From the IMG/VR virus record IMGVR_UViG_3300042527_000802, positions 53,481 to 117,480 of that record: a DNA stretch of 64,000 nucleotides. The stretch is one strand, 5' to 3'. The notes under the pieces were generated by a model, which was not told where the DNA came from, made no database searches, and worked only from the letters and a program-made list of their open reading frames with translations. Made by a program: the position numbers and the translations under genes. Source of the DNA: a virus. Below are positions 16,246 to 25,728 of this stretch, in pieces (the stretch's first letter is position 1; each line of letters opens with the position of its first letter).

Positions 16246-16615
16246 TTCATTTATACACGAGCATTCAAAGACAACACAATCAGAAATTAATAATTATTAT
16301 TCTACTATAAATAGTTATGATTTTATTGATGAAGAAAATAATCCAAGAATCAAAAAAGAAAATGATCAACGAGTACTAGCAAAGGCAAAATCAAGGCCAG
16401 ATAGTACTGTTAAATATTTGATCAAGCTAGATAATATGAAAAATCTTTATAATCCATTGCTACCTCTTTCAGAGAATAAGCAATCAACCCTATATGAAGA
16501 TAAGGCATATATACCGTTCAAAGAAGTAAGTAAACCAGTATTCGACATGTATATAACTTTTTTAAGAACTCTTAATCCTGTATGGATTAGAAATGCAGAA
16601 AGGGAAGGATTTTAA
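16238..16615 (+). CDS. Unknown operon protein
   Basis: 125 aa from the ATG at 16238 inside the end of the previous gene; an in-frame ATG at 16175 would extend it 21 residues into that gene and is less likely. Hydrophilic and Asn/Lys-rich, with a C-terminal FLRTLNPVWIRNAEREGF that looks like a conserved short motif. Family not recognised. Confidence 0.5.
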   Translation: MNNSFIHEHSKTTQSEINNYYSTINSYDFIDEENNPRIKKENDQRVLAKAKSRPDSTVKYLIKLDNMKNLYNPLLPLSENKQSTLYEDKAYIPFKEVSKPVFDMYITFLRTLNPVWIRNAEREGF

Positions 16616-16948
16616 ATGGCTAGAATCAATAAGACTCAAACATATGCAATAAGATGGCTTAATTCACAAGGTCTTACTAACGAAAAAATTGCAGAAGAGT
16701 TGGATCTAAATATAGAACAAGTACAAAAAACTATAGAAAAATTTACTATAGCATCTAATGAGCAACAAGTAACAACAGCAAGTTCGCCAGTCAACAATCC
16801 AATGATTACTAAAACTTCTGGCAAAGGAATCAACAACGTAGCCATTATGACAAAGGAAGCAGCAGAACAGCATGATGCCAATAGAGCAAAATTTACTTCA
16901 TCATCACAAACAAGCAAGGCAATTTTCAGACCCAAAAAAAATGGATAA
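16616..16948 (+). CDS. Small helix-turn-helix DNA-binding protein
   Basis: 110 aa. Residues 1-43 form a clear HTH pattern (YAIRWLNSQGLTNEKIAEEL, then a recognition-type helix) like the sigma region 4 or resolvase HTH. The rest is a Ser/Thr-rich tail. AAGGA precedes the ATG. A regulator or DNA-binding accessory is likely. Confidence 0.55.
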   Translation: MARINKTQTYAIRWLNSQGLTNEKIAEELDLNIEQVQKTIEKFTIASNEQQVTTASSPVNNPMITKTSGKGINNVAIMTKEAAEQHDANRAKFTSSSQTSKAIFRPKKNG

Positions 16949-17351
16949 GTTTGCTTCTAAGTATTCTAATGGCAAATCCGTCTCAGCCGCTCAATATATC
17001 ACGGAACTAATCTGTGAAAGCAAAGCAAAAAAAGATAAAAAGGATTTACATTATAGATTTTGGACTACTAAATACTGGGAAAGATATTATAAGGATCAAA
17101 TAGCAACAGCATATAAACTATTAAAAAAATATGAAGCTAAAGCTATAATAAACGCTCTGAGAAGTGATAAGGGGCAAAAAATCTATTCTTTGCGTGCTCC
17201 ATTTTTGGAGCCTATCATAGAACAGATGGCAGACAAGATAAAATCAGAGAACACAGTTTTATCCAAAGAGCTTGATAGAACTGAAAAAAAGACATTCAGG
17301 AATAACCATCAGAAGTCCAATATCATATCAAAACTTAAGGATTTAGAATAA
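16941..17351 (+). CDS. Basic helical protein upstream of the recombinase
   Basis: 136 aa from an ATG overlapping the previous stop by 8 nt; a start at 16872 would overlap much further. It is rich in Lys and aromatic residues (DLHYRFWTTKYWERYYKDQ) and lacks Cys. Its last base overlaps the ATG of the recombinase gene, so it is tightly coupled to it. It could be a recombinase mediator, but no similarity is visible. Confidence 0.5.
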   Translation: MDKFASKYSNGKSVSAAQYITELICESKAKKDKKDLHYRFWTTKYWERYYKDQIATAYKLLKKYEAKAIINALRSDKGQKIYSLRAPFLEPIIEQMADKIKSENTVLSKELDRTEKKTFRNNHQKSNIISKLKDLE

Positions 17352-18367
17352 TGACAACTTTAAAAGAAGATGTAATCAAAAAATTTGGTGATGAAATTAT
17401 ATTGTCTGGCAATGCTTTAATTGATAAAAAGGTCTTAACTATTCCTGTTAGTCCATCGCTTGATATTGCTCTTAATGGTGGTATTCCAGAAGGAAGTTTT
17501 GTTGTATTAACAGGACAACCAAAGTGTGGTAAAACAACGTCCTCATTAGACTTTGCAGCAACTGCACAAAGAAAAGAGTATGCTCATGGATCATTTAAAG
17601 ATGGGCGCCAAGTATACTATCTTAATATTGAAGGAAGATTAAAGAAAAGAGACCTAGAAGGCATACCCGGACTAGACTTATCCAGATTCCATATCATCGG
17701 AAGTCAACAGGGTAAAATTCTTCATGGAGAAGAATATCTACAAATCGGTGAAAGAATTATCAATGAAGTTCCAGGATGTGTTTTGATTATAGACTCATAT
17801 TCTGCTTTGTGTACAGAAGCTGAAATTACCAGCGATATGGATAAAATGCAAAGAGCAGATGGTGCCAAATTATTAGCCAAATTTTGTCGTAAGATTGCAA
17901 ATGTGATTCCTGTAAATAGAAATATTGTAATTGGTATTACGCACTTAATGGGTAATCCAACAGGATATGGTGCAGAGTTTAAGGAGAAGAGCGGTCAGGC
18001 TATTGCATACCAAACTGATATTAAATTACGAGCAAAAACATTCAAGCCATGGGTTGTAGGGACCGATAATACTCAGATCGGCCAAGAAATAGAGTGGCAA
18101 GTTGTTTGTTCCGCATTAGGTGCGCCAGGAGCAACTGCTACTAGTTTTATACGATATGGTCAAGGTATTGACAAGCACACGGAACTGATTAATCTAGCAT
18201 CAGACTTGGGCGTAATTCAAAAGGGTGGTGCTTGGTATACAATACCTAGTTTAGAAGATAAGCCTAAATTTCAAGGTGTTGAAAAAGTTAGAGCGTTTTT
18301 AGTAGAAAATAATGAAGCATATAAAAAGATAAGTGAATCAGTCAAAGAGCTACTAGGATTAAAATGA
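17351..18367 (+). CDS. RecA/UvsX-like strand-exchange recombinase
   Basis: 338 aa, the usual length for RecA. Walker A GQPKCGKT (55-62), Walker B VLIIDS (144-149), the FVVLTGQ and LNIEG strands, and a short C-terminal domain follow the RecA fold order. It catalyses ATP-dependent homologous pairing for phage recombination and repair, and possibly recombination-primed replication. It is coupled to genes on both sides by 1-nt and 4-nt overlaps, followed by a nuclease. Confidence 0.88.
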   Translation: MTTLKEDVIKKFGDEIILSGNALIDKKVLTIPVSPSLDIALNGGIPEGSFVVLTGQPKCGKTTSSLDFAATAQRKEYAHGSFKDGRQVYYLNIEGRLKKRDLEGIPGLDLSRFHIIGSQQGKILHGEEYLQIGERIINEVPGCVLIIDSYSALCTEAEITSDMDKMQRADGAKLLAKFCRKIANVIPVNRNIVIGITHLMGNPTGYGAEFKEKSGQAIAYQTDIKLRAKTFKPWVVGTDNTQIGQEIEWQVVCSALGAPGATATSFIRYGQGIDKHTELINLASDLGVIQKGGAWYTIPSLEDKPKFQGVEKVRAFLVENNEAYKKISESVKELLGLK

Positions 18368-18771
18368 CAATTGTGGATTTAGACAATAATGTTGTTAACT
18401 GGCAATTAACAGGACATATTGCAAAGGGAAGACTGCAGAATAAATCCTCTCTTCATCTACAGGCTAGAAAACTGATTACTATATCATTTCCAACATTACA
18501 AATACTAGAAGAAGTTCCTATACCATTACGACGATCTGAGACTTTGTATTTGGATTTTTATTTGCCACTAATTAAAACATGTATAGAAGTTCATGGAGAA
18601 CAACATTTTAAATTTGTTCCATTTTATCACAGTACAGTATTAAACTTTTTAAAAGCAAAAAAACGAGATCAACAAAAACTTGAATGGTGTGAAAAAAACG
18701 GAATCAATCATATAATACTATCATACAATGAATCAGAATCACAATGGAAAGATAAATTAAAACATGAATAA
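18364..18771 (+). CDS. Vsr-like PD-(D/E)XK endonuclease
   Basis: 135 aa. The core LYLDFYLP (Asp64), IEVHGEQH (Glu75, His77, His81), a Lys/Arg helix and INHIILSYNE reproduces the order of Vsr-like nucleases of the restriction-endonuclease fold. It overlaps the recombinase gene (ATGA), suggesting a recombination or repair role rather than homing. A second Vsr-like nuclease is encoded at 35224-36024. Exact substrate unknown. Confidence 0.65.
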   Translation: MTIVDLDNNVVNWQLTGHIAKGRLQNKSSLHLQARKLITISFPTLQILEEVPIPLRRSETLYLDFYLPLIKTCIEVHGEQHFKFVPFYHSTVLNFLKAKKRDQQKLEWCEKNGINHIILSYNESESQWKDKLKHE

Positions 18772-19255
18772 GCCAGCAAAAGAAGAACTACAATATTGGG
18801 ATAAAATATTAGATGATTATGAAAAAACTCTGTCACTTCCAGACTATGCCGCTGGTTGTGCTGTGACAGAATCTGAAATGAATTCTTATCTAAATATGAC
18901 TAGAGATGAAATAGAAAAACTAGGCCCAGAAGACTGTGCTCAAATTTCGTATAGGTTATCTCAATTTGGATTTTATCTACAAAGAAGTTTAAATAGAGAG
19001 ATTGCTAGGCATAATTGGTCAGAAGAGTCTATTAAAGAAGCAATAGCAGACGAAATCAATAACTATAAAGGTTATGGATATATTGAAAAATCATTACAAG
19101 CCATCAAGCACAATGACAAAGCATCTGCATTAAATAATATTAAAAAATATGCTAAACAACGAATGGATAGACTGTCTTATCTAGCTAATACCATAAAAAA
19201 TTTAAGTGATATATTACTATCAATTCAAAAGACAAAGGTGAAACATGCCTCTTGA
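18764..19255 (+). CDS. Helical recombination-operon protein, unknown
   Basis: 163 aa, almost entirely helical, with an acidic N-terminal half and a C-terminal coiled-coil-like region ending in a basic tail. No motif recognised. It overlaps genes on both sides by 8-11 nt within the recombinase-helicase operon. The similar position of small helical proteins in other phages suggests a recombination or replication accessory. Confidence 0.5.
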   Translation: MNKPAKEELQYWDKILDDYEKTLSLPDYAAGCAVTESEMNSYLNMTRDEIEKLGPEDCAQISYRLSQFGFYLQRSLNREIARHNWSEESIKEAIADEINNYKGYGYIEKSLQAIKHNDKASALNNIKKYAKQRMDRLSYLANTIKNLSDILLSIQKTKVKHAS

Positions 19256-19619
19256 TAATGATGATATTAAGCAGTTGATTGCTATTTTACAAAAGGGCTT
19301 GACGGATAACTCTGTGTCGGATACACTTGAGGAAGAGCCTGTTCAAAAACCTAAAAAGGCCGCTAAAAAAGCTGTCAAAAAAGAGCAGACAAAATCAACT
19401 AATAAATTCGATCAGATGTTAGAAAAAAGTATGCACAGAGAGGATATAGAGATTGATCGCAAATTAGCACAGCACCCACCGTCTATACGAGCAAGAGAGT
19501 TTTCTCCTGTAGAAGCTACTTGCAGAGTATGTGGTAAAGTAGAACAAGTTAATCCGGCCTTAATATATGATGCCCCCAATAGATATAAATGTAACAAGTG
19601 CGCAAGGACTCCTGGATAA
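19245..19619 (+). CDS. Zinc ribbon protein with basic linker
   Basis: 124 aa. A short N-terminal helix, an Ala/Lys-rich basic linker (about 36-52), then a four-Cys zinc ribbon at Cys93, 96, 116 and 119. DNA or RNA binding is likely. It lies three bases upstream of the replicative helicase gene and may act in its loading or regulation; that is inference from position. Confidence 0.6.
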   Translation: MPLDNDDIKQLIAILQKGLTDNSVSDTLEEEPVQKPKKAAKKAVKKEQTKSTNKFDQMLEKSMHREDIEIDRKLAQHPPSIRAREFSPVEATCRVCGKVEQVNPALIYDAPNRYKCNKCARTPG

Positions 19620-19622
19620 TTT

Positions 19623-21080
19623 ATGATTTTATGCGACCCGTCTGCTGAAAGAGCAGTATTAAGCTGTATTCTCCAACATGGAGATAAGGCTTATCTTGAG
19701 ATTAATGATATTCTTAATCAAGAATGTTTTACTGTAGATAGTAATCAACTAATATATAGTTGTATCAAACATATATTTTCTAAAGATACAGTGTCATCGC
19801 TGGATATAGCGTCAATATATTCAGCAGCACAGGATCTGGGCGTTAGTCATATTCTTAATAAAAAAGAAGAAGTACAACATCTAAAAGCAATTAAAGATTT
19901 TCCAGCCAATATAGATAACATCAAGCAGTTCGCTGCCAAAATAAAAAAGCTAGAGATCGCCCGTTCTTTACATAAAGAATTAGAAAGGGCTCAAGATAGA
20001 TTATTAGATGTCACTGGTTCAGAACCAATCTCTTCTATTCTGTCTATAGCGGAAGACTCTCTATTTGAGTTCGGATCAAATCTATCAAATGACAATGAGC
20101 CATATCATATTGGCGATGGTCTAGATGAATATATAGAATATCTATCCACCAATCCAGTAGATCAAGTTGGTATATCTAGCGGATTCCCCATATATGATCA
20201 GTCAATTGGTGGAGGATTCCGCAAAGGAACAGTAAATATTATTGCTGCTAGACCAAAAGCTGGTAAGTCTATGTGGGCAGATAATGTAGGATTTTATGTT
20301 GCTAATAAATTAGGTATTCCAGTATTAAATATGGATACCGAAATGAGCAATAAAGATCATATTCATCGAGTTATGGCTATGATGACAGAAGTTGAAATTA
20401 ATGCTATAGAAACCGGCAAGTTCAATAAATCCCCTGTACAATTAGAAAAGATAAAGAAAGCATCTGAAGATCTAAAAAATACTAAACTTTATTATAAGTC
20501 TATTGCTGGGAAACCATTTGATGAACAACTTAGTATTATGCGTAGGTGGATTTGTAAAGAAGTGGGTTTGAATTCGGATGGCACAGCAAAGGATTGTTTG
20601 ATCATTTATGACTATTTAAAATTGATGGACACTAGCGGTATGTCTCAAGATTTAAAGGAATACCAACTCCTTGGATTCATGATGACAGCACTGCATAACT
20701 TTGCTGTTAAATATCAGGTTCCTATTCTTGGATTTATCCAATTAAATAGAGATGGTATTACCAAGGAAAGTACAGATACCGCATCTGGGTCTGATAGAAT
20801 TATATGGCTATGTAGCAATTTCAGTATATTCAAAAGAAAAAGCGATGAAGAAATTGCTGAAGATGGTGGAAAATCTGGTAATAGAAAATTAGTACCATTA
20901 ATTAGTAGACACGGAGGTTGTCTTGATGATAATGATTATATCAACTTTAACTTAACGGGTTGGTGTGCAAAAATATCAGAAGGACAAACCAAACTAGAAA
21001 TTTCTCATAATACCTCATCTAAAAAAGATGGATTTGTAGTCGATGAAAACAATGATCAAGAAGAAATACCATTCGTATAA
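19623..21080 (+). CDS. dnaB: DnaB-type replicative DNA helicase
   Basis: 485 aa. The N-terminal DnaB-like helical domain (AERAVLSCILQHGD onward) is followed by the RecA-type motor: Walker A ARPKAGKS (209-216), a DTE motif (NMDTEMS), Walker B with LIIYDYLKLMD near residue 330, and a C-terminal arginine-containing segment. It unwinds DNA at the fork. Its 3' end overlaps the primase gene by 38 nt, the classic helicase-primase pairing. Confidence 0.9.
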   Translation: MILCDPSAERAVLSCILQHGDKAYLEINDILNQECFTVDSNQLIYSCIKHIFSKDTVSSLDIASIYSAAQDLGVSHILNKKEEVQHLKAIKDFPANIDNIKQFAAKIKKLEIARSLHKELERAQDRLLDVTGSEPISSILSIAEDSLFEFGSNLSNDNEPYHIGDGLDEYIEYLSTNPVDQVGISSGFPIYDQSIGGGFRKGTVNIIAARPKAGKSMWADNVGFYVANKLGIPVLNMDTEMSNKDHIHRVMAMMTEVEINAIETGKFNKSPVQLEKIKKASEDLKNTKLYYKSIAGKPFDEQLSIMRRWICKEVGLNSDGTAKDCLIIYDYLKLMDTSGMSQDLKEYQLLGFMMTALHNFAVKYQVPILGFIQLNRDGITKESTDTASGSDRIIWLCSNFSIFKRKSDEEIAEDGGKSGNRKLVPLISRHGGCLDDNDYINFNLTGWCAKISEGQTKLEISHNTSSKKDGFVVDENNDQEEIPFV

Positions 21081-22206
21081 TCAACAAAAATTAAAGATTT
21101 TATCTGATAAACTATGCGATGATATAGATTCACTATTATCGTATTTTGATATCGAATATAAAACTTTATCCAAAATGATCACTATGAGTTGTCCAATTCA
21201 TGGTGGTGATAATTCCTCTGCATTAAATTTGTATCCTGATGGAGATACATATAGAGGCAACTGGAAGTGCAGAACTCATCAGTGTGAAGAAGTCTTTAAG
21301 TCTTCTATAATAGGATTTATTAGAGGCGTTCTTTCTCATCAAGAACACGGATGGAAGTGTAACGGAGATCAGACTTGTACTTTTGATGAGGCTATAAAAT
21401 TTGCAGAAAAATTTATTAAACAAAATTTAGATGATATCAAGATAGATAAAAAACATGTTGAGAAGACTAATTTTGTAAATACGGTCAACTATATTAGCAC
21501 AGCACAAAATGCTAATTCGTCCAATAAATTGACCAGAAAACAAATTCAGAAGGCTCTAGATATCCCTTCCTCCTACTTTTTAAATAGGGGGTATAGCGAG
21601 CACATACTTAAAAAATATGACGTTGGTGACTGCGTGGCAAGCGGTAAAGAGATGTCCGACAGGGCGGTTGTTCCTGTTTATGACATGGATTATAAATATA
21701 TGATTGGTTGCACAGGAAGAAGCATTCATGAAAAGTGTGCAATTTGTAAATCTTTTCATAATATTGATGATAAATGTCCAAACGATAATGAATTATGGCT
21801 AATGTCAAAGTGGAGACACAGCAAGGATTTTAAGACCCAGGAATCCTTATATAATTTTTGGTTTGCTAAAGAATATATTGTTAAACAACAATTTGCTATT
21901 TTAGTAGAAAGTCCTGGTAACGTATGGAGATTAGAAGAATCTGGAATACATAATTCTGTTGCCGTCTTTGGATCTTCCCTGTCAGATCGTCAGAAGATAC
22001 TATTAGATATCTCAGGTGCGTTGTCTTTGGTTCTAATCATGGATAACGATGAGGCTGGACGCAAGGCTTGTGAAATGATAAAGAAAAAATGTCACAAGAT
22101 ATATAATATATTCACAATCAACATTTCAGGAAGTGATATAGGATCCATGACAGTAGATCAGATTAAAAGCGAAATCTTACCCCAAATAGAAGCATTAAAT
22201 TTATGA
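21043..22206 (+). CDS. dnaG: DnaG-type DNA primase
   Basis: 387 aa, shorter than bacterial DnaG. An N-terminal CHC2-like zinc finger (Cys50, His53, Cys76, Cys81) and a Toprim domain with Glu289 (VESPGNVW) and Asp334-x-Asp336 (IMDNDEAG) are visible. A second Cys cluster (about 225-242) lies in the middle. It makes RNA primers for the helicase-polymerase fork. The C-terminal helicase-interaction domain appears reduced. Confidence 0.85.
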   Translation: MKTMIKKKYHSYNQQKLKILSDKLCDDIDSLLSYFDIEYKTLSKMITMSCPIHGGDNSSALNLYPDGDTYRGNWKCRTHQCEEVFKSSIIGFIRGVLSHQEHGWKCNGDQTCTFDEAIKFAEKFIKQNLDDIKIDKKHVEKTNFVNTVNYISTAQNANSSNKLTRKQIQKALDIPSSYFLNRGYSEHILKKYDVGDCVASGKEMSDRAVVPVYDMDYKYMIGCTGRSIHEKCAICKSFHNIDDKCPNDNELWLMSKWRHSKDFKTQESLYNFWFAKEYIVKQQFAILVESPGNVWRLEESGIHNSVAVFGSSLSDRQKILLDISGALSLVLIMDNDEAGRKACEMIKKKCHKIYNIFTINISGSDIGSMTVDQIKSEILPQIEALNL

Positions 22207-22823
22207 CAACAATTATAGCATTTGCTGGACGCAAGCAGTCAGGAAAAACAACATGCGCTCAATTTGTTAACAATATCCTCAGCACTTTAGGTTCTGTACA
22301 AATATATAATTTTGCAGATCCTCTTAAACAAGATATATGCATGAATATGCTTGGATTAACATATGATCAATGCTATGGGGATGATAATAAGAAAAATGAA
22401 TTTACTGATATTGATTGGAAAGACGTTCCAGGATATAGTGAAAATTGGAGTGAATATGGCGGTCTGATGACTGCTAGACAAGTTATGCAAGTTGTGGGGA
22501 CTGATATATTTCGTAAAATGAAAAATGATATATGGGCGTCTGCAACTGTTAAGAAGATTGCTCAGGATAATTTGGATTTTGCTATAATAGCAGATTGTAG
22601 ATTTCCAAATGAAGTAGATGTTGTTAAGAATGCTAACGGATGGGTGATTAAATTGACAAGAGACCCTCATCATTCCGATCATGCCAGTGAATCAGCATTA
22701 GACCCTATAAATTATGATGAAGATAATTTTGATTGTGTTATAGACAATGCAAATATGACCATCTCAGAACAAAATAATAAAATTCTTGAATTTCTCCAAC
22801 AAAAAGGAATGATCCTATTATAA
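22203..22823 (+). CDS. Deoxynucleoside monophosphate kinase
   Basis: 206 aa. P-loop GRKQSGKTT (9-17), then FADPLKQ, a long lid region, TARQVMQVVGTD and an IIADCRFPNE motif match T4 gp1-like dNMP kinases. It phosphorylates dNMPs to dNDPs and so completes dNTP supply with the deaminase and reductase. The start overlaps the primase stop (ATGA). The next gene begins within or just after its 3' end. Confidence 0.85.
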   Translation: MTTIIAFAGRKQSGKTTCAQFVNNILSTLGSVQIYNFADPLKQDICMNMLGLTYDQCYGDDNKKNEFTDIDWKDVPGYSENWSEYGGLMTARQVMQVVGTDIFRKMKNDIWASATVKKIAQDNLDFAIIADCRFPNEVDVVKNANGWVIKLTRDPHHSDHASESALDPINYDEDNFDCVIDNANMTISEQNNKILEFLQQKGMILL

Positions 22824-23857
22824 TTACATATTTTCGTAGCTCATCATACAATACTCATGGCATGTGTGAGCAACAATATTTTCTCGAATATGTTCTTGGA
22901 TGGAGAGGCCCGTCAGGACAAAAAGCAGACAAAGGAACTATTGTACATAAGGTATTAGAAATATTGGCCATTATTAAAAAAGCTCAACAAGACAATATTC
23001 AAATTGTTGATGACGATGTTGCTGGTAAGGTAGATACTTCAAACTATAACTTAAACACATTAATAGAAAAGTCATACAAGCATTATTCCGATGCCTCGCC
23101 CCATCATAAATGGACTCCCAAAGATTACAAAGATTGTCATGCTTGGGTTTACAAGGCTATAGAATTTAATAGTGGGATGTTTGATCCCAGGAATAGAAAT
23201 ATATTAAGACCAGAACAGCATTTTGATTTTACCATCAATAAAAAGTGGGCTGAATATTCATTTAAAACAGATGATGGTTTACTTACTGGAAATCTAGCAC
23301 TTAAAGGAACAATAGACTTAGTAACATTGGCCAATGAAAAAACTATTGAAATAGTAGACTGGAAAACTGGCAGACGGTTAGATTGGGCAACTGGTCAAGA
23401 AAAAACACAAGAAAAACTCGAAAAAGATCCACAATTAAGAATATATCATTATGCAATAAGTCATCTATATCCGAACATAGATCATATTATATTTTCCATA
23501 TATTTTATTAATGATGGTGGCCCATTCTCAATATGCTTTGATAAAAAAGATCTAGCAGACACAGAGAATATGTTAAGACAAAAATTTGAATACATTAAAC
23601 AAACAAAAAAGCCAAGACTTAACAAAAGCTGGATGTGTTCAAAATTATGTCATTTTGGAAAAACAACATTTGAAAATAGCAATATTTTACCTATTATTGA
23701 ATATAGGGATAATCAGTTATGTCAACAGGGGTCATACATGACTAAGTGCGAACAAATCAAGCATGATATGGACTTGCACGGCATGGATGCTGTGGTAAAA
23801 CAATACAAGCATACCAATCATACTTTTGGTTCTTATAAGGCTCCAGGATCAACTTGA
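22817..23857 (+). CDS. RecB/Cas4-like PD-(D/E)XK exonuclease (non-ATG start)
   Basis: 346 aa if translation begins at the ATT at 22817. The first ATG (22862) comes too late: it would cut off the in-frame ITYFRSSSYNTHG just before MCEQQYFLEYVLGW, and this Ser-x-x-x-Tyr...Cys...Tyr-x-x-x-Tyr pattern is the conserved N-terminus of RecB-family nucleases. AAGGA lies eight bases before the ATT. The catalytic core is GTIVHKVLE, GTIDLV (Asp), then EIVDWKTG (Asp...Lys) and a Gln/Tyr helix (LRIYHYAI). Late Cys residues could bind an Fe-S cluster or zinc. It probably processes DNA ends for recombination. Its 3' end touches the polymerase start (TGATG). Confidence 0.72.
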   Translation: MIITYFRSSSYNTHGMCEQQYFLEYVLGWRGPSGQKADKGTIVHKVLEILAIIKKAQQDNIQIVDDDVAGKVDTSNYNLNTLIEKSYKHYSDASPHHKWTPKDYKDCHAWVYKAIEFNSGMFDPRNRNILRPEQHFDFTINKKWAEYSFKTDDGLLTGNLALKGTIDLVTLANEKTIEIVDWKTGRRLDWATGQEKTQEKLEKDPQLRIYHYAISHLYPNIDHIIFSIYFINDGGPFSICFDKKDLADTENMLRQKFEYIKQTKKPRLNKSWMCSKLCHFGKTTFENSNILPIIEYRDNQLCQQGSYMTKCEQIKHDMDLHGMDAVVKQYKHTNHTFGSYKAPGST

Positions 23858-25728
23858 TGTCATATTATAGTCCGCTTCATGTCCATTCTCACTATTCTTT
23901 GTTAGATGGACTAAGCAAGCCGAAGCAAATAGCAGCAAGATGTCTAAGCATAGGAGCAAAATCCTGTGCATTAACAGATCATGGCAATATATCAGGAGCG
24001 GTACAATTCCATTCAAGTATGAAATCTGCTGGCATAAAGCCAATTTTGGGTTGTGAGATATATGTTTGCGAACAAGATCCGTCTATGCAAACAAAAGAAA
24101 ATGGAGATTTGTCCCACTTTTTATTATTGGCTAAAAATTATGCTGGATGGAAAAGTCTCATAAAAATCATATCAGAATGCAATCTGCCAAATTATTTCTA
24201 TAAAAAACCTCGTATTAATTTTGACACATTATCAGAATTATTAGATGGAAATATTATAGGATTTTGTGGTCACCTAGGGTCAACTCTGGCAAATAAATTA
24301 CATAATGCTGAAAACCCCATGAGCATTGGCAAAGAGTTTGTAGCCAAAATGAGAGATATGTTTGGTTATGATAATTTTTTATTGGAGTCTCAACTAATAG
24401 ACAAAGATCATAATCCTAGTCAGATTGAATTAACAGATACGATTAGAAGAATAGCCAAAGATAATAAGGTTAAATTAATAGCAACGCCAGATGCTCATTA
24501 TTGCGAAAGCGAAGACGCAATAGATCAAAGAATATTACTATGCAATAATCTCAAAGTAACTCTTTCTGATATAAATAGAAAACTATTATCTAATGAAGAT
24601 ATCCCAATGGGCTGCTTCTTTAGGTCTGATAAATACCATATACCTTCTTATGATGAAATGAAAGATATTCATACTCAAGAAGAATTAGACAATACTAATC
24701 TTGTTGCTGATTTATGCGAAGATTACGAAATCAAACATAAGCCATTTTTACCAGACTTCGAGTGCCCTAAAGGATACGATCCAGATACCTTTTTAAGACA
24801 ACTATGTAGAGATGGCTGGAAAGAAAAAATCAAAGGCAAAATAGATACCGACAAAGAAGAAGTTTATGTTGAAAGAGTAAAGCACGAATTAGAAGTATTA
24901 CAAGGAGCTGGTTTGTCCAGTTACTTCTTAATAGTTCAAGATATGGTAAATTACGTAAAAAATAACCAATGGCTAGCAGGACCGGGAAGAGGCAGTGCTG
25001 CTGGATGCTTAGTGTCATATTTAATTGGGATCACAGATATAGATCCTATCAAATATAAATTGATCTTTGAAAGATTTTATTCTGCTGGTCGAAATACTAA
25101 AGATAGAATATCGTTACCAGATATAGATATGGACGTACCAATTAATAAAAGAGAAAACGTTATTGAATACGTTAAAGAAAAATATGGCGAAGATAAAGTA
25201 TCTCAAATGATTACATATAATACCATGAAAGGTAGAGGAGCATTAAAAGAAGTACTTAGAGTATATGGTAATATAGGTTTTGAAGAGATGAATAGAATTA
25301 CCAAATATATTCCAGACGAAGCAAAAATTGCTGATGAACTACAAGAAATGAAAGAAGAAACAGGAGAGTCATCTATTATTAGATGGGCTTTAGAAAATCA
25401 ATCAGATAGACTAAAGGAATGGTGTTTTTTAAACGATGACGATACTTTGGCCGGTCCTCTTGCAAAAAGATTTGAGCAGGCTATTAGATTAGAGGGTACT
25501 AAGTCCAATCAGTCAAAACACGCAGCAGGAGTGGTTATATCTAGTCAAAAACTAAGCGAAATATGCCCTATGGTATATGACTCTAAAAATGATCAGACAA
25601 TAGCCGGTATGGAGATGCAAGACCTTGAATCTCTAGGTGTAATTAAATTTGATGTACTTGGTTTAGCCTTTTTGGATAAGGCTATGTACATTTCAGATTT
25701 ACTAATGAATGAAGGAATAGAATTATGA
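23857..25728 (+). CDS. dnaE: DNA polymerase III alpha subunit, N-terminal part (PHP and catalytic palm)
   Basis: 623 aa. The PHP domain begins with HVHSHYS (His8, His10) and LTDHGN. The palm contains GPGRGSAAG, the catalytic DIDMD (Asp422, Asp424), and the third Asp599 in IKFDVLGL. The protein ends 24 residues after this at a point equal to the loop after the palm in bacterial DnaE, and the fingers and C-terminal domains follow in a separate gene at 26588-28192. All three catalytic Asp are therefore in this chain, but DNA synthesis needs the other chain. TGATG start overlap with the nuclease gene. Confidence 0.9.
   Translation: MSYYSPLHVHSHYSLLDGLSKPKQIAARCLSIGAKSCALTDHGNISGAVQFHSSMKSAGIKPILGCEIYVCEQDPSMQTKENGDLSHFLLLAKNYAGWKSLIKIISECNLPNYFYKKPRINFDTLSELLDGNIIGFCGHLGSTLANKLHNAENPMSIGKEFVAKMRDMFGYDNFLLESQLIDKDHNPSQIELTDTIRRIAKDNKVKLIATPDAHYCESEDAIDQRILLCNNLKVTLSDINRKLLSNEDIPMGCFFRSDKYHIPSYDEMKDIHTQEELDNTNLVADLCEDYEIKHKPFLPDFECPKGYDPDTFLRQLCRDGWKEKIKGKIDTDKEEVYVERVKHELEVLQGAGLSSYFLIVQDMVNYVKNNQWLAGPGRGSAAGCLVSYLIGITDIDPIKYKLIFERFYSAGRNTKDRISLPDIDMDVPINKRENVIEYVKEKYGEDKVSQMITYNTMKGRGALKEVLRVYGNIGFEEMNRITKYIPDEAKIADELQEMKEETGESSIIRWALENQSDRLKEWCFLNDDDTLAGPLAKRFEQAIRLEGTKSNQSKHAAGVVISSQKLSEICPMVYDSKNDQTIAGMEMQDLESLGVIKFDVLGLAFLDKAMYISDLLMNEGIEL

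Noticed and set aside
22862-23857. Start of the RecB-like nuclease at the first ATG
   Set aside because: It would remove the conserved N-terminal motif encoded in frame just upstream, next to a good ribosome site.
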